Source: Angustibacter sp049994355 (GTDB lineage Bacteria; Actinomycetota; Actinomycetes; Actinomycetales; Angustibacteraceae). From it: a DNA stretch of 64,000 nt. Positions within the stretch are counted from its first letter, which is position 1. Each line of letters begins with the position of its first letter. The notes under the pieces are model-generated. The model did not search any database, was not told the DNA's origin, and worked only from the letters and a program-made list of their open reading frames with translations. Location of the stretch: positions 1,302,001-1,366,000 of the forward strand of contig NZ_CP188257.1 in the NCBI RefSeq assembly GCF_049994355.1, given 5' to 3'. A program made the translations under genes and the position numbers. This document shows, in pieces, positions 14,627 through 24,242 of this stretch.

Positions 14627-17600
14627 TCAGGAGATGACGACCAGCAAGTCGCCGCCCTCAACCTGTTGCTGCGACCCGATCGCCAGCCGCTGCACCGTCC
14701 CGGCGACCGGCGTGGTGATCGACGCCTCCATCTTCATGGCCTCGATGGTCGCGACCGTCGCCCCGGCCTCCACGTTGGCTCCCTGCTCGACGGCCAGGGA
14801 GACCACCCCGGCGAACGGCGCCGCCACGTGGCCCTGCTCCTTCGGGTCGGCCTTCTCGGCGGCGCGCACGTCCACGTCGGCGCTCTCGTCGCGGGTCAGC
14901 ACCGGACGCAGCTGCCCGTTCAGGGTGGTCATCACGGTGCGCATCCCGCGCTCGTCGACCTCGCTGACCGACTGGACGCCGACCAGCAGGCGCTTGCCGG
15001 GCTCGATCTCGACCTCGGCCTCCGCACCACCGGGCCGCAACCCGTGCAGGAACTGCGTGGTGGGCAGCACGGAAACATCGCTGTAGGTCTCGCGCGACCG
15101 CTCGAACTCCTGGGTCGGACCGGGGAACAGCAGCCGGTTCAGGGTCGCCCGCCGGTCGGTGGCCAGCCCCTCGACGTCCGCAGCGTCCAGCTCCGCGACA
15201 GCCGGCTTCGACCGGCTCCGACCCGCCAACGCCTTGGTACGGAACGGTTCCGGCCAGCCGCCGGGCGGGTCGCCGAGCTCGCCCTGCAGGAAGCCGATGA
15301 CGGAGTCGGGGATGTCGTGCGAGCCCGGGTCCGCCTCGAAGTCGGCCGGGTCGACGCCGCGACCGACCAGGGCGAGGGCCAGGTCGCCGACCACCTTGCT
15401 GGACGGTGTCACCTTGACGACGTTGCCGAGCATCCGGTTGGCCGCCGCGTAGGTGTCCTCGATGGCCTCGAACTTCTGGCCCAGCCCGAGCGCGATCGCC
15501 TGCTGGCGCAGGTTGGACAGCTGCCCGCCGGGGATCTCGTGGTCGTAGACCCGTCCGGTCGGCGCGGTCAGCCCGGACTCGAACGGCGCGTACAGCCGGC
15601 GCACCGCCTCCCAGTACGGCTCGAGGTCGCAGACCGCGCGCAGGTCCAGCCCGGTGGCCCGCTCCGTCCCGTCGGTCGCCGCGACCAGTGCCGACATCGG
15701 GACCTGGCTGGTGGTGCCGGCCATCGGCGCGCTGGCGACGTCCACCGCATCCACACCCGCGTCGATCGCGGCCAGCAGCGTTGCGAGCTGGCCGCCGGCC
15801 GTGTCGTGGGTGTGCAGGTGCACGGGCAGCTCGAAGCGATCGCGCAGCGCGCTGACCAGCACCCGCGCGGCCGGGGCCCGCAGCAGCCCGGCCATGTCCT
15901 TGATGGCCAGCACGTGCGCGCCGGCCTCGACGATCCGCTCGGCCAGGGCCAGGTAGTAGTCCAGCGTGTAGAGCGTCTCGGCGGGATCGGACAGGTTGCC
16001 GGTGTAGCAGAGCGCGACCTCGGCGATCGCCGTCCCGCTGGCCCGTACCGCCTCGATCGCCGGGCGCATCTGCGCGACGTCGTTGAGCGCGTCGAACACC
16101 CGGAAGACGTCGATGCCGGTGCGGGCGGCCTCCTCCACGAACGCGTCGGTGACCTCGACCGGGTAGGGCGTGTAGCCGACCGTGTTGCGACCGCGCAGCA
16201 GCATCTGCAGGCAGAGGTTCGGCATCGCCTCGCGCAGCGCGGACAGCCGGTCCCACGGATCCTCGGCGAGGAAGCGCAGCGCCACGTCGTACGTCGCACC
16301 GCCCCACGCCTCGACGCTCCACAGCTGCGGGGTCAGCCGGGCCACCGGCGCGGCGGCGGCCAGCAGGTCGCGGGTTCGCACCCGGGTGGCCAGCAGCGAC
16401 TGGTGCGCGTCGCGGAACGTGGTGTCGGTGACGGCGACCGCGGTCTGCGCGCGCAGCGCGGCCGCGAACTCCTGCGGTCCCACCCGCACGAGCAGGTCGC
16501 GAGCACCGGGCGGCGGGGTCGTCTCGAGGTCGACGGCCGGCAGCTTGCCGGCCGGGTCGGCGAGGTCCTGACCCGGCCCGTGCGGCTGGTTCACAGTCAT
16601 GTGCGCCAGGTAGGTCAGCAGCTTGGTGCCGCGGTCGGCCGGGGCCCGCGGGGTCAGCAGCTCCGGCCGCTCGTCGATGAAGGACGTCGAGAGCCGGCCG
16701 GCGACGAAGTCCGGCTGGTCGATCAGGCTCTGCAGGAACGGGATGTTCGTGGAGACGCCACGGATCCGGAACTCGGCCAGCGCCCGCCGAGCCCGCCGGA
16801 CGGCGGTGGGAAAGTCCCGCCCGCGGCAGGTGAGCTTGACCAGCATCGAGTCGAAGTGCGCGCCGATCTCGGCCCCCACGAACACCGTGCCGCCGTCCAG
16901 CCGGACCCCGGCGCCGCCGGCCGAACGGTAGGTGGTGATGGTGCCGGTGTCGGGCCGGAACCCGTTGGACGGGTCCTCGGTGGTGATCCGGCACTGCAGG
17001 GCCGCCCCGTTGACCCGGATCGTGTCCTGCGAGAGGCCGAGGTCCCCCAGGCCCTCGCCGCTGGCGATGCGCATCTGAGCCGAGACGAGGTCGATGTCGG
17101 TGACCTCCTCGGTCACCGTGTGCTCGACCTGGATCCGCGGGTTCATCTCGATGAAGACGTAGCTGCCGTCCGGGTCCAGCAGGAACTCGACCGTGCCCGC
17201 GTTGGCATAGCCGATCTGCCGGGCGAAGGCGACCGCGTGCGCACACATCCGCTCGCGGATCTCGGTGGGCAGGTTGGGGGCGGGCGCGATCTCGACGACC
17301 TTCTGGTGCCGGCGCTGGACCGAGCAGTCGCGCTCGAAGAGGTGGACGACGTCCCCGCTGCCGTCGGCCAGGATCTGGACCTCGATGTGCCGGGGGGACA
17401 CCACGGCCTGCTCGAGGAACACGGTCGCGTCGCCGAACGCGCTCTCCGCCTCGCGCATCGCGGCCTCGATGGATTCGCGCAGCTCGGCCGGGGCCTCGAC
17501 CCGGCGCATGCCGCGGCCGCCGCCACCGGCGACGGCCTTGACGAAGATCGGGAAGCCGACCTCGCCCGCGGCGGCGACCAGGGCGTCCACGTCGGTGCTC

Positions 17601-18010
17601 GGCGGCACGCTCGCCAGTACCGGCAGGCCGGCCTCGCGGGCCGCGGTGATGGCCCGCGCCTTGTTGCCGGTCAGCTCGAGCACCGGGGCCGGCGGCCCGA
17701 TGAACGTGATCCCTGCGTTCGCGCAGGCCTCGGCCAGCTGCGGGTTCTCGGAAAGGAAGCCGTAGCCCGGGTAGACCGCGTCCGCGCCGGACTCGCGAGC
17801 CACCCGGACGATCTCGGCGATGTCCAGGTACGCGCGCACCGGGTGGCCGGCCTCGCCGATCCGGTAGGCCTCGTCCGCCTTGGACCGGTGCTCGCTGCGG
17901 CGGTCCTCGTGGGCGAACACGGCCACCGTCTGGGCGCCCAGCTCGGTGGCTGCCCGGAAGGCGCGGACGGCGATCTCGCCACGGTTGGCGACCAGGACCT
18001 TGCGGAACAC
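14627..18010 (-). CDS. pyc: Pyruvate carboxylase
   Basis: Biotin enzyme making oxaloacetate from pyruvate and bicarbonate. At 1127 residues it has the full single-chain layout: ATP-grasp biotin carboxylase (about 1-450), carboxyltransferase of the HMG-lyase type starting near 530 (TDTTFRDAHQSLLATR), the PYC/OADA linker, and a C-terminal biotinyl domain with the acceptor lysine near 1093 in EAMKMEA. I chose the GTG at 18010 because ggagg lies eight bases upstream and the protein starts FRKVLVANRGEIAVRAFRA like its relatives; an in-frame GTG at 18055 would add 15 residues. Confidence 0.97.
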   Translation of the reverse strand: MFRKVLVANRGEIAVRAFRAATELGAQTVAVFAHEDRRSEHRSKADEAYRIGEAGHPVRAYLDIAEIVRVARESGADAVYPGYGFLSENPQLAEACANAGITFIGPPAPVLELTGNKARAITAAREAGLPVLASVPPSTDVDALVAAAGEVGFPIFVKAVAGGGGRGMRRVEAPAELRESIEAAMREAESAFGDATVFLEQAVVSPRHIEVQILADGSGDVVHLFERDCSVQRRHQKVVEIAPAPNLPTEIRERMCAHAVAFARQIGYANAGTVEFLLDPDGSYVFIEMNPRIQVEHTVTEEVTDIDLVSAQMRIASGEGLGDLGLSQDTIRVNGAALQCRITTEDPSNGFRPDTGTITTYRSAGGAGVRLDGGTVFVGAEIGAHFDSMLVKLTCRGRDFPTAVRRARRALAEFRIRGVSTNIPFLQSLIDQPDFVAGRLSTSFIDERPELLTPRAPADRGTKLLTYLAHMTVNQPHGPGQDLADPAGKLPAVDLETTPPPGARDLLVRVGPQEFAAALRAQTAVAVTDTTFRDAHQSLLATRVRTRDLLAAAAPVARLTPQLWSVEAWGGATYDVALRFLAEDPWDRLSALREAMPNLCLQMLLRGRNTVGYTPYPVEVTDAFVEEAARTGIDVFRVFDALNDVAQMRPAIEAVRASGTAIAEVALCYTGNLSDPAETLYTLDYYLALAERIVEAGAHVLAIKDMAGLLRAPAARVLVSALRDRFELPVHLHTHDTAGGQLATLLAAIDAGVDAVDVASAPMAGTTSQVPMSALVAATDGTERATGLDLRAVCDLEPYWEAVRRLYAPFESGLTAPTGRVYDHEIPGGQLSNLRQQAIALGLGQKFEAIEDTYAAANRMLGNVVKVTPSSKVVGDLALALVGRGVDPADFEADPGSHDIPDSVIGFLQGELGDPPGGWPEPFRTKALAGRSRSKPAVAELDAADVEGLATDRRATLNRLLFPGPTQEFERSRETYSDVSVLPTTQFLHGLRPGGAEAEVEIEPGKRLLVGVQSVSEVDERGMRTVMTTLNGQLRPVLTRDESADVDVRAAEKADPKEQGHVAAPFAGVVSLAVEQGANVEAGATVATIEAMKMEASITTPVAGTVQRLAIGSQQQVEGGDLLVVIS

Positions 18011-18151
18011 GCGCGGGACCTCCGGCGGGGCTACGAAATGCGGCAGGACGGACACGGCTGACAACCGGGAGCCTACCGATCCGTCCGTCAGGCGGGATCG
18101 CGGTCTCCACTGGCGAGACGAGAGGGCCGCCACAGGGTCCAGACTGGGTGG

Positions 18152-18610
<459 letters not shown>

Positions 18611-18616
<6 letters not shown>

Positions 18617-18646
18617 GCTGCCGACTGAGCTGCCGACTGAGCTGCC
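18611..18646. repeat. Three 12-base tandem repeats at the 3' end of the F420/PPOX gene
   Basis: Unit gactgagctgcc at 18611-18622, 18623-18634 and 18635-18646. Each unit carries a TGA, and the first contains the stop codon of the gene. Confidence 0.9.
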
Positions 18647-18653
18647 AGGAGTC

Positions 18654-19001
18654 TCAGCGGTCCGCGGCGGAACGCATCCGCCAGGCGTCGCCGATCAGCT
18701 CAGCCAGCCGGCCGACGTCCACCTCCGGCAGCCGCAGCATCACCAGTGGCCAGCCGTCGTAGCCCGCGGTGGTGAAGAACAGGTCTGGTTCGCCGAGCAG
18801 GAGGGCCTGCTTCTCGGCCTCGTCCCCGACGTACAGCACGGCAACGTCGGTCCGGATCACCCGCCGCTTGCCCGGGTTGCGCTCGGGGTAGGACCAGACG
18901 AAGCCGTGCCCGCCGACCCGGAAGTCGAAGCCCTCGCTCTCGATCTCCCGCACGTCGGGCAGCGCCAGGGCGAGCCGGCGCACGTCGTCCGCGTCTGCCA
19001 T
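18654..19001 (-). CDS. MmcQ/YjbR family protein
   Basis: A 115-residue protein with the compact MmcQ/YjbR fold, seen as LALALPDVREIESEGFDFRVGG near the start and a C-terminal LPEVDVGRLAELIGDAWRM helix. Members have a CyaY-like double-wing fold and no agreed function. It follows zwf on the same strand with nine bases between, so it is probably cotranscribed. Confidence 0.8.
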   Translation of the reverse strand: MADADDVRRLALALPDVREIESEGFDFRVGGHGFVWSYPERNPGKRRVIRTDVAVLYVGDEAEKQALLLGEPDLFFTTAGYDGWPLVMLRLPEVDVGRLAELIGDAWRMRSAADR

Positions 19002-19010
19002 CGAGGTCGC

Positions 19011-20447
19011 TCAGCCGCCGGTCACGTTGGGATCGCGCCAGGTCCGCTCGAACGGCAGCCGCCACGAGGTCGGCGCGATCAGCTGGTGGATCTGGTTGGG
19101 GCCGTAGGAGCCCGGCGCGTAGGGCCGCACCGGTGGTGGGTTCTCCAGCAGCGGCACCGAGATCGCCCAGAGCCGCTCGATGCCCTCCGCCGTGTTGAAC
19201 AACGTGTGGTCGCCGCGCATCGCGTCGTAGATGAGGCGCTCGTAGGCCTCCAGCGCGGCGCCGGCCCAGTTCGTCTCCTGCATCGCGAACTGCATGCTCA
19301 GCTTGTCGAGCTTCATGCCCGGGCCGGGTCGCTTGCCGTAGAACGACAACGACATCCGCGACTTGTCGGCGAGGTCGAAGGTCAGGTGGTCCGGACCGTG
19401 CTGGCCGACGCCCGAGCCGGGCGGGAACATGCTGCGCGGCGGCTCCTTGAAGGCGATCGAGATGATCCGGGCTCCCTCAGCCATCCGCTTGCCGGTGCGC
19501 AGGTAGAACGGCACGCCGGCCCAGCGCCAGTTGTCGATCTCGCACTTGAGCGCGATGAAGGTCTCGGTCTGCGACTCCGGTGAGACCCCCTCCTCGTCCC
19601 GGTAGCCGCTGTACTGGCCGCGGACGACGTTCGAGGGGTCGATCGTGGCCAGCGAGCGGAAGACCTTGTTCTTCTCCTCGCTGATCGCGAAGGGCTCCAG
19701 GGCGGTCGGCGGCTCCATCGCGGTGAACGCCAGCACCTGGAACAGGTGGGTGACCACCATGTCGCGGTAGGCGCCGGTGGCCTCGTAGAAGCTGGCGCGC
19801 TGGTTCAGTCCCAGCTCCTCCGGGACGTCGATCTGGATGTGGTCGATGTTGTTGCGGTGCCAGATCGGCTCGAACAGGCCGTTGGCGAACCGGAATGCAA
19901 GGATGTTCTGGGCAGCCTCCTTGCCCAGGAAGTGGTCGATGCGGAAGATCCGCTCCTCCGCGAACACCTCGTGCAGTGCGGCGTTCAGCTTCTGTGCCGA
20001 CTCCAGGTCGGTGCCGAAGGGCTTCTCCATGATGATCCGGCTGTGCTCGACGAGCTTGGCCTCCTCGAGCATCGCCACCACCGACAGCGCCGCGCGTGGA
20101 GGCACCGAGAGGTAGTGCAGCCGGCGCGCGTCCGAGCCCAGGTCCGCCTCGCACTCCTCGACGACGGCGCGCAGCCCCGCCGCGCCGGCGCCGCCGGGCA
20201 CGTAGCGCAGGCAGGCCGCGAACGCCGTCCACTGCTCGGGGCTGAGGGGGTGGCCGCTGAACTGCTCGACCGCCGAGCGCGTGAACTCGACGAAGGTGTC
20301 CTGGTCGTAGTCCTCGAGCGACGTGCCGACGACGCACATCTTCGGGACCAGGCCGGACTGGAACAGGTGCAGCAGACCCGGCAGCAGCTTGCGCTTGGCC
20401 AGGTCGCCGGTGGCACCGAACAGGACGACGACGTAGGGGTCAGCCAT
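19011..20447 (-). CDS. zwf: Glucose-6-phosphate 1-dehydrogenase
   Basis: First enzyme of the oxidative pentose phosphate pathway, producing NADPH. The protein is 478 residues, with the N-terminal nucleotide-binding motif GATGDLAKRKL and the substrate-site signature RIDHFLGKE. No tal, tkt, opcA or gnd neighbours are present here, so this copy lies outside the usual actinobacterial pentose phosphate operon. Confidence 0.95.
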   Translation of the reverse strand: MADPYVVVLFGATGDLAKRKLLPGLLHLFQSGLVPKMCVVGTSLEDYDQDTFVEFTRSAVEQFSGHPLSPEQWTAFAACLRYVPGGAGAAGLRAVVEECEADLGSDARRLHYLSVPPRAALSVVAMLEEAKLVEHSRIIMEKPFGTDLESAQKLNAALHEVFAEERIFRIDHFLGKEAAQNILAFRFANGLFEPIWHRNNIDHIQIDVPEELGLNQRASFYEATGAYRDMVVTHLFQVLAFTAMEPPTALEPFAISEEKNKVFRSLATIDPSNVVRGQYSGYRDEEGVSPESQTETFIALKCEIDNWRWAGVPFYLRTGKRMAEGARIISIAFKEPPRSMFPPGSGVGQHGPDHLTFDLADKSRMSLSFYGKRPGPGMKLDKLSMQFAMQETNWAGAALEAYERLIYDAMRGDHTLFNTAEGIERLWAISVPLLENPPPVRPYAPGSYGPNQIHQLIAPTSWRLPFERTWRDPNVTGG

Positions 20448-20505
20448 CTACGCAGCGTAGAGAGGGTGGCGGCGTAGCGGCACCCCCTTCAGCACGCGAA
20501 CCGCT

Positions 20506-21528
20506 TCAGCGGTCTGGGTCCAGACGGACCAGCATCTTGCCGGTGTTGCCGCCGGACAGCAGCGATCGGAAGGCGTCCGGCGCCGACTCGATGCCTTCGC
20601 TGACCGTCTCGCGCCGGGTGATCCGGCCCTCGCGCAACCAACTCGCAACGTCCTGCAGGAACCGCGGGCGGGCGTCCGCGTGGTCGCGAACGAGGAAGCC
20701 GCGCAGGGTCAGCCGGTTCTGCACCAGGCGAGCCAGGTTGCGCGGTCCGGGCGGCGGCTCGGTCGCGTTGTACGCCGAGATGGCCCCGCACAGCGCGGCC
20801 CGGCCGTGCAGCCTCAGCGCGCCGATCGCGGCCTCGAGGTGGTCCCCTCCGACGTTGTCGAAATAGACGTCGATGCCGTCCGGGGCGGCCTCGCGCAGCT
20901 GCTCACGGATCGGGCGGGCCTTGTAGTCCAGGGCGTGGGTGAAGCCGAGCTCGTCCAGCAGCCACTGGGTCTTGGCCGGGCCGCCCGCGCTGCCGACCAC
21001 CGCCGAGGCGCCCTTGAGCCGGGCGAACTGGCCGACCAGCGAACCCACCGCGCCCGCGGCGGCGCTGACGAACACGACGTCCCCCTCGTGCAGCTGCGCG
21101 ACGTCCAGCAGCCCGGCGTACGCGGTCAGGCCGGGCATGCCGAGCACCCCGAGGTAGGCCTGCGGCGCGGCCAGGTCGACGTCCACCCGCTGGGTGCGAT
21201 CGGGCGGCAGGACGGCGCGCTCGCGCCAGCCCAGACCGTGCAGCACGGTGTCACCGACGGCCAGCCCCTCGACGTCCGGGCCGACCTGCTCGACGACGCC
21301 CACCGCACCGCCGTCCATCGGCTCACCGAGCGCGAACGGGGCGACGTAGGACTTGGCGTCGTTCATCCGACCGCGCATGTAGGGATCCACGCTCAGCCAC
21401 GTGTTGTTGACGAGGATCTCGCCGCTGCCCGGCGCCGGCAGCTCGTGCTCGACCAGCTCGAAGTCCTCGGCGACCGGCTCGCCGTGCGGGCGGCGGACGA
21501 GGTGCCAGGCATGGCTGGTGACGGGCAT
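20506..21528 (-). CDS. NADP-dependent medium-chain oxidoreductase (CurA/leukotriene B4 reductase-like)
   Basis: A 340-residue zinc-free medium-chain dehydrogenase/reductase. Features are the N-terminal WxSVDPYMRGRM segment, the nucleotide loop AAAGAVGSLVGQ and the DVYFDNVGGDHLEAA motif, all typical of alkenal/one and curcumin reductases that reduce activated double bonds. The ATG at 21528 has aaagga seven bases upstream; a longer open frame upstream overlaps ssrA antisense and is not coding. Confidence 0.88.
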   Translation of the reverse strand: MPVTSHAWHLVRRPHGEPVAEDFELVEHELPAPGSGEILVNNTWLSVDPYMRGRMNDAKSYVAPFALGEPMDGGAVGVVEQVGPDVEGLAVGDTVLHGLGWRERAVLPPDRTQRVDVDLAAPQAYLGVLGMPGLTAYAGLLDVAQLHEGDVVFVSAAAGAVGSLVGQFARLKGASAVVGSAGGPAKTQWLLDELGFTHALDYKARPIREQLREAAPDGIDVYFDNVGGDHLEAAIGALRLHGRAALCGAISAYNATEPPPGPRNLARLVQNRLTLRGFLVRDHADARPRFLQDVASWLREGRITRRETVSEGIESAPDAFRSLLSGGNTGKMLVRLDPDR

Positions 21529-21650
21529 GCGCAGGTCCTTTCGGTCGGGGTGGGGAGCAAACGTCTTGCTTACCTCGTTACAGTGGTGCAGACAACTGAA
21601 CAGCGGTGGCAGAACGGCTGGTAGGCCATCAGGCAAGGCCGCATCCCCAC

Positions 21651-22019
21651 GGGGGTGATCGGTTTCGACGTTGGTCGTACTACCAGGGGAAGCGGGTCGA
21701 GGATGCACGGTTATCTCGTGAACGCTCCGTGCAAAACACAGGTGCCGATTCCAATCGCACCGACTTCGCCCTCGCCGCCTGAGCGAGCTGCGTAAGTCCG
21801 TCAGCCCGGGAGTGCTCTCGGTCCGGTAGCTGGCGTCATCTAGAGAGCCACTGCTTGTTGCCTGCGTCGCAGGGGTAACAGGGACTAACACTGCGACTGG
21901 GCCCGGCAGCGACATGCCTGCTAGATCGCTGGGGCCGAGAAACACCGCAGCAGGCTGCACCCGGAGAAGTCCTGGTTCTGCGCTAGCGGACGCGGGTTCG
22001 ATTCCCGCCACCTCCACCA
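21651..22019 (+). ncRNA. ssrA: Transfer-messenger RNA
   Basis: Starts gggggtgatcggtttcgac and ends in the T-arm and acceptor gggttcgattcccgccacctccacca, with CCA encoded. The 5' gggggtg pairs with 3' cacctcc. The tag reading frame ends in DFALAA with stop TGA at 21780-21782; starting at gcc (21744) it reads ADSNRTDFALAA, close in pattern to mycobacterial and Kineococcus tags. No GCA resume codon sits in frame before it. The RNA is about 369 nucleotides. Confidence 0.95.
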
Positions 22020-22105
22020 ACCAACCAGCCAAGGGGCAGTTCCCCAAAGGACGGCCAAGTCTTCAACGAAAGACGGACCCGGGGGACGCCCCGTTCTGCA
22101 CCCGA

Positions 22106-22137
22106 ACGGGCGGTCGAGCATGAGCTCGACCGCCCGT
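22106..22137 (+). terminator. Terminator hairpin after ssrA
   Basis: Perfect 14-base inverted repeat (acgggcggtcgagc / gctcgaccgcccgt) with a four-base loop, followed by catcttt. It lies 87 bases after the tmRNA CCA end. Confidence 0.85.
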
Positions 22138-22204
22138 CATCTTTGCTGCGCATGCAGCGCACACCACTCCCGGGGACTCGACCGTGTGCTCCCGAGGCTC
22201 GCCC

Positions 22205-22219
22205 AGTGCACAGTGCACT
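22205..22219. repeat. Perfect palindrome agtgcac-a-gtgcact between ssrA and arsC
   Basis: A 7+1+7 palindrome in the gap between the convergent ssrA and arsC genes. The rest of 22020-22296 holds the ssrA terminator and no supportable gene. Confidence 0.5.
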
Positions 22220-22296
22220 CAACGAGTCGGATTCGAACGTAGGGGAGGCCCACTCGCAGGCGTTCATCAGAGCGTCAGACCCGCAGAGGATCGTGC

Positions 22297-22782
22297 CTAA
22301 CTACCGCTCGGACGAGGGTCAACCATCAGCACCGACGGGGGTAGCGCATGGTCCGGTACGAGTTCGAGAACCAGGCCCCGGACCCGGTCGTCCAGGTCGG
22401 CGAGGATTCGGCGAACTGTCGCGTCGTTCTGTCCGCTGGGGTCGTCTACGGGCCAGTCGATGTACTTGACGCCCGGCACGTACGGGCACTCCTCGCCGCA
22501 GCCGAGGGTGATCGCCAGGTCGCTGGACGCGATGGTCTCGCGGGTGAGGAGCTTGGGATGCTCCTTGGAGGTGTCGAGGCCGAGCGAGGTCAGCACCTCC
22601 TCGACCTCCGGGTGGATGCGCGCACCGGGCTGGGTGCCGGCGGACAAGGCCACGACTCGTGAGCCGGCGTAGTGCTCGGTCAAGACGCGGCTGATCACCG
22701 ACCTGCCGCCGTTCTTGACGCAGGCGAACACCACTTGGGGCACGTGTGGTGGTGCATCTTCTTCGGCAACGGCTTGGCTCAT
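22297..22782 (-). CDS. arsC: Low-molecular-weight phosphatase-type arsenate reductase
   Basis: A 161-residue LMW protein tyrosine phosphatase fold. The P-loop is CVKNGGRS (Cx5R), and the later motif CGEECPYVPGVKYIDWPVDDP fits thiol-linked arsenate reductases that turn As(V) into As(III). An N-terminal extension of about 15 residues is acidic. It overlaps the upstream aquaporin gene by four bases (ATGA), tying reduction to transport. Whether it uses mycothiol or thioredoxin cannot be read from the sequence. Confidence 0.85.
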   Translation of the reverse strand: MSQAVAEEDAPPHVPQVVFACVKNGGRSVISRVLTEHYAGSRVVALSAGTQPGARIHPEVEEVLTSLGLDTSKEHPKLLTRETIASSDLAITLGCGEECPYVPGVKYIDWPVDDPSGQNDATVRRILADLDDRVRGLVLELVPDHALPPSVLMVDPRPSGS

Positions 22783-23531
22783 CGTGGACCGCTCCCTGTC
22801 TCGGCGCTGGTGGTGTGGGGTACGACGACTTCGTCAACCGCTGGATCCGCGGGAGTGCTGGGTTCGGGGAAGAACCAGAGCACGAGGAGGACGGCGACTG
22901 CACCACCCACGAGCTGTGCAGCGATGAAGCCGGGTGCCGAGGACGGAGCGATGCCGGCGAAGGAGTCGGAGAAAATCCGGCCGATCGTGACGGCGGGGTT
23001 GGCGAACGAGGTTGACGAGGTGAACCAATAGGCAGCACCGATGTAGGCGCCCACGGCTGGCGCCGCGAGTGCAACGCGTCCGGTGCGCACCAAGGCGAAG
23101 ATCAGCGCGATCAGGCCGGCGGTGGCGACGACCTCACCCAGCAGCAGTGGTGCGCCCGTGCGTTCGGTGGTGGCCAACTGGCCGACCGGCACGCCGTACA
23201 TCAGGTTGGCGAGCTCGGCGCCGGCAACCGCGCCCGCGATCTGCGCAGCGCAGTACGGGAGGACCTCCCGGCCGGGCATGCCAGCACCCTTGCCGGCCAC
23301 CGCACTGAGCGTCCAGTCGGCCGCGGAGACGACCGGGTTGAAGTGGCCGCCCGAGATCGGTCCGAGCATCAGGATCAACACGGTGAGGCCGAACGCCGTA
23401 GCCAGGGAGTTCTCGAGCAGCTGCAGCCCCACGTCGTGTGGCGAGAGTCGTTGCGCTGCAATGCCCGACCCGACGACCACAGTGACCAGCATTGCGGTGC
23501 CCAGGAACTCGGCGGTCAGCCGCCGGGCCAT
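22779..23531 (-). CDS. Aquaporin/MIP channel of the arsenic operon (AqpS-like)
   Basis: A 250-residue six-helix major intrinsic protein. The first pore motif is altered to NPV (GGHFNPVVS) and the second is the normal NPA (FANPAVT). Aquaporins embedded in ars operons, such as AqpS of Sinorhizobium, let arsenite flow out after arsenate reduction; no ArsB or ACR3 pump is present here, so this is the likely exit route. The ATG at 23531 is chosen by protein start; a GTG at 23576 overlapping the upstream stop would add 15 residues. Confidence 0.88.
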   Translation of the reverse strand: MARRLTAEFLGTAMLVTVVVGSGIAAQRLSPHDVGLQLLENSLATAFGLTVLILMLGPISGGHFNPVVSAADWTLSAVAGKGAGMPGREVLPYCAAQIAGAVAGAELANLMYGVPVGQLATTERTGAPLLLGEVVATAGLIALIFALVRTGRVALAAPAVGAYIGAAYWFTSSTSFANPAVTIGRIFSDSFAGIAPSSAPGFIAAQLVGGAVAVLLVLWFFPEPSTPADPAVDEVVVPHTTSAETGSGPR

Positions 23532-23572
23532 CTGGCCGGCTTGTGTGGGGGAGGTGGCGCCGTCGCGGCGCT

Positions 23573-24232
23573 TCACGCGACGGGTTCCAAGTCGAGTTCC
23601 TTGAGCAGGGCCAGTACCCGGCGCTCGACCTCGTCCCGGATCGGGCGGACTTCCTCGACGCTCAGGCCGGCCGGGTCGTCGACGGTCCACTCCTCATAGC
23701 GCTTGCCTGGGAAGATGGGGCAGGCGTCTCCGCATCCCATCGAGATGACCACGTCGGCGGCTCGGACGACCTCGTCGGTCCAGGGCTTTGGGTACTCCCA
23801 GGAGATGTCGATGTCACGCTCGGCCATCGCGGCGATGGCCGAGGCGTTGACCTCGATGCCGGGCTCGGAGCCGCCGGACCAGGCGATGGCGGTCTCGCCG
23901 GCGTGGTGCTCGAAGAAGCCGAGTGCCATCTGGGACCGGCCGGCGTTGTGCGTGCACAGGAACAGCACGACGGGCTTGCCATCCTGGTGCAGTCCCTCGA
24001 CCCGGGCCAGCGCCTGCAGCCGCTGGTTCGCGAACCGCTCGGCCAGCAGCGGCAGGAAGTTCAGCACCTTGGCTCGACCGGCGAACTCGTCGTACGAGGT
24101 GGTCAGGAAGCGTTCGATCGTCTCCGGGCCGAAGACTCCCTCGAAGTTCTCCGCGAGGCGACTGGCGGCGGCCCTGAGGGCGACCTGCTGGTCGAGGGTG
24201 ATCTCCTGCCGGCGCCAGGTGTGTGTGGTCAT
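23573..24232 (-). CDS. arsC: Arsenate reductase with N-terminal three-helix domain
   Basis: A 219-residue protein. Residues about 1-75 form a helical domain (ENFEGVFGPETIERFLTTSY) found in front of some actinobacterial arsenate reductases; the rest is an LMW phosphatase fold with P-loop CTHNAGRS and the motif CGDACPIFPGKRYEEWTVDDP. Function: reduction of arsenate. A ribosome site (aggga) is six to seven bases before the ATG. It lies 10 bases after the ArsR-fusion gene, in one operon with the aquaporin. Confidence 0.88.
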   Translation of the reverse strand: MTTHTWRRQEITLDQQVALRAAASRLAENFEGVFGPETIERFLTTSYDEFAGRAKVLNFLPLLAERFANQRLQALARVEGLHQDGKPVVLFLCTHNAGRSQMALGFFEHHAGETAIAWSGGSEPGIEVNASAIAAMAERDIDISWEYPKPWTDEVVRAADVVISMGCGDACPIFPGKRYEEWTVDDPAGLSVEEVRPIRDEVERRVLALLKELDLEPVA

Positions 24233-24242
24233 GGCTTGCTCC

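Noticed and set aside
22020..22296. Integration site and island boundary at the ssrA 3' end
   Set aside because: No integrase and no second copy of the tmRNA end were seen within the window, so this is not annotated as an attachment site.
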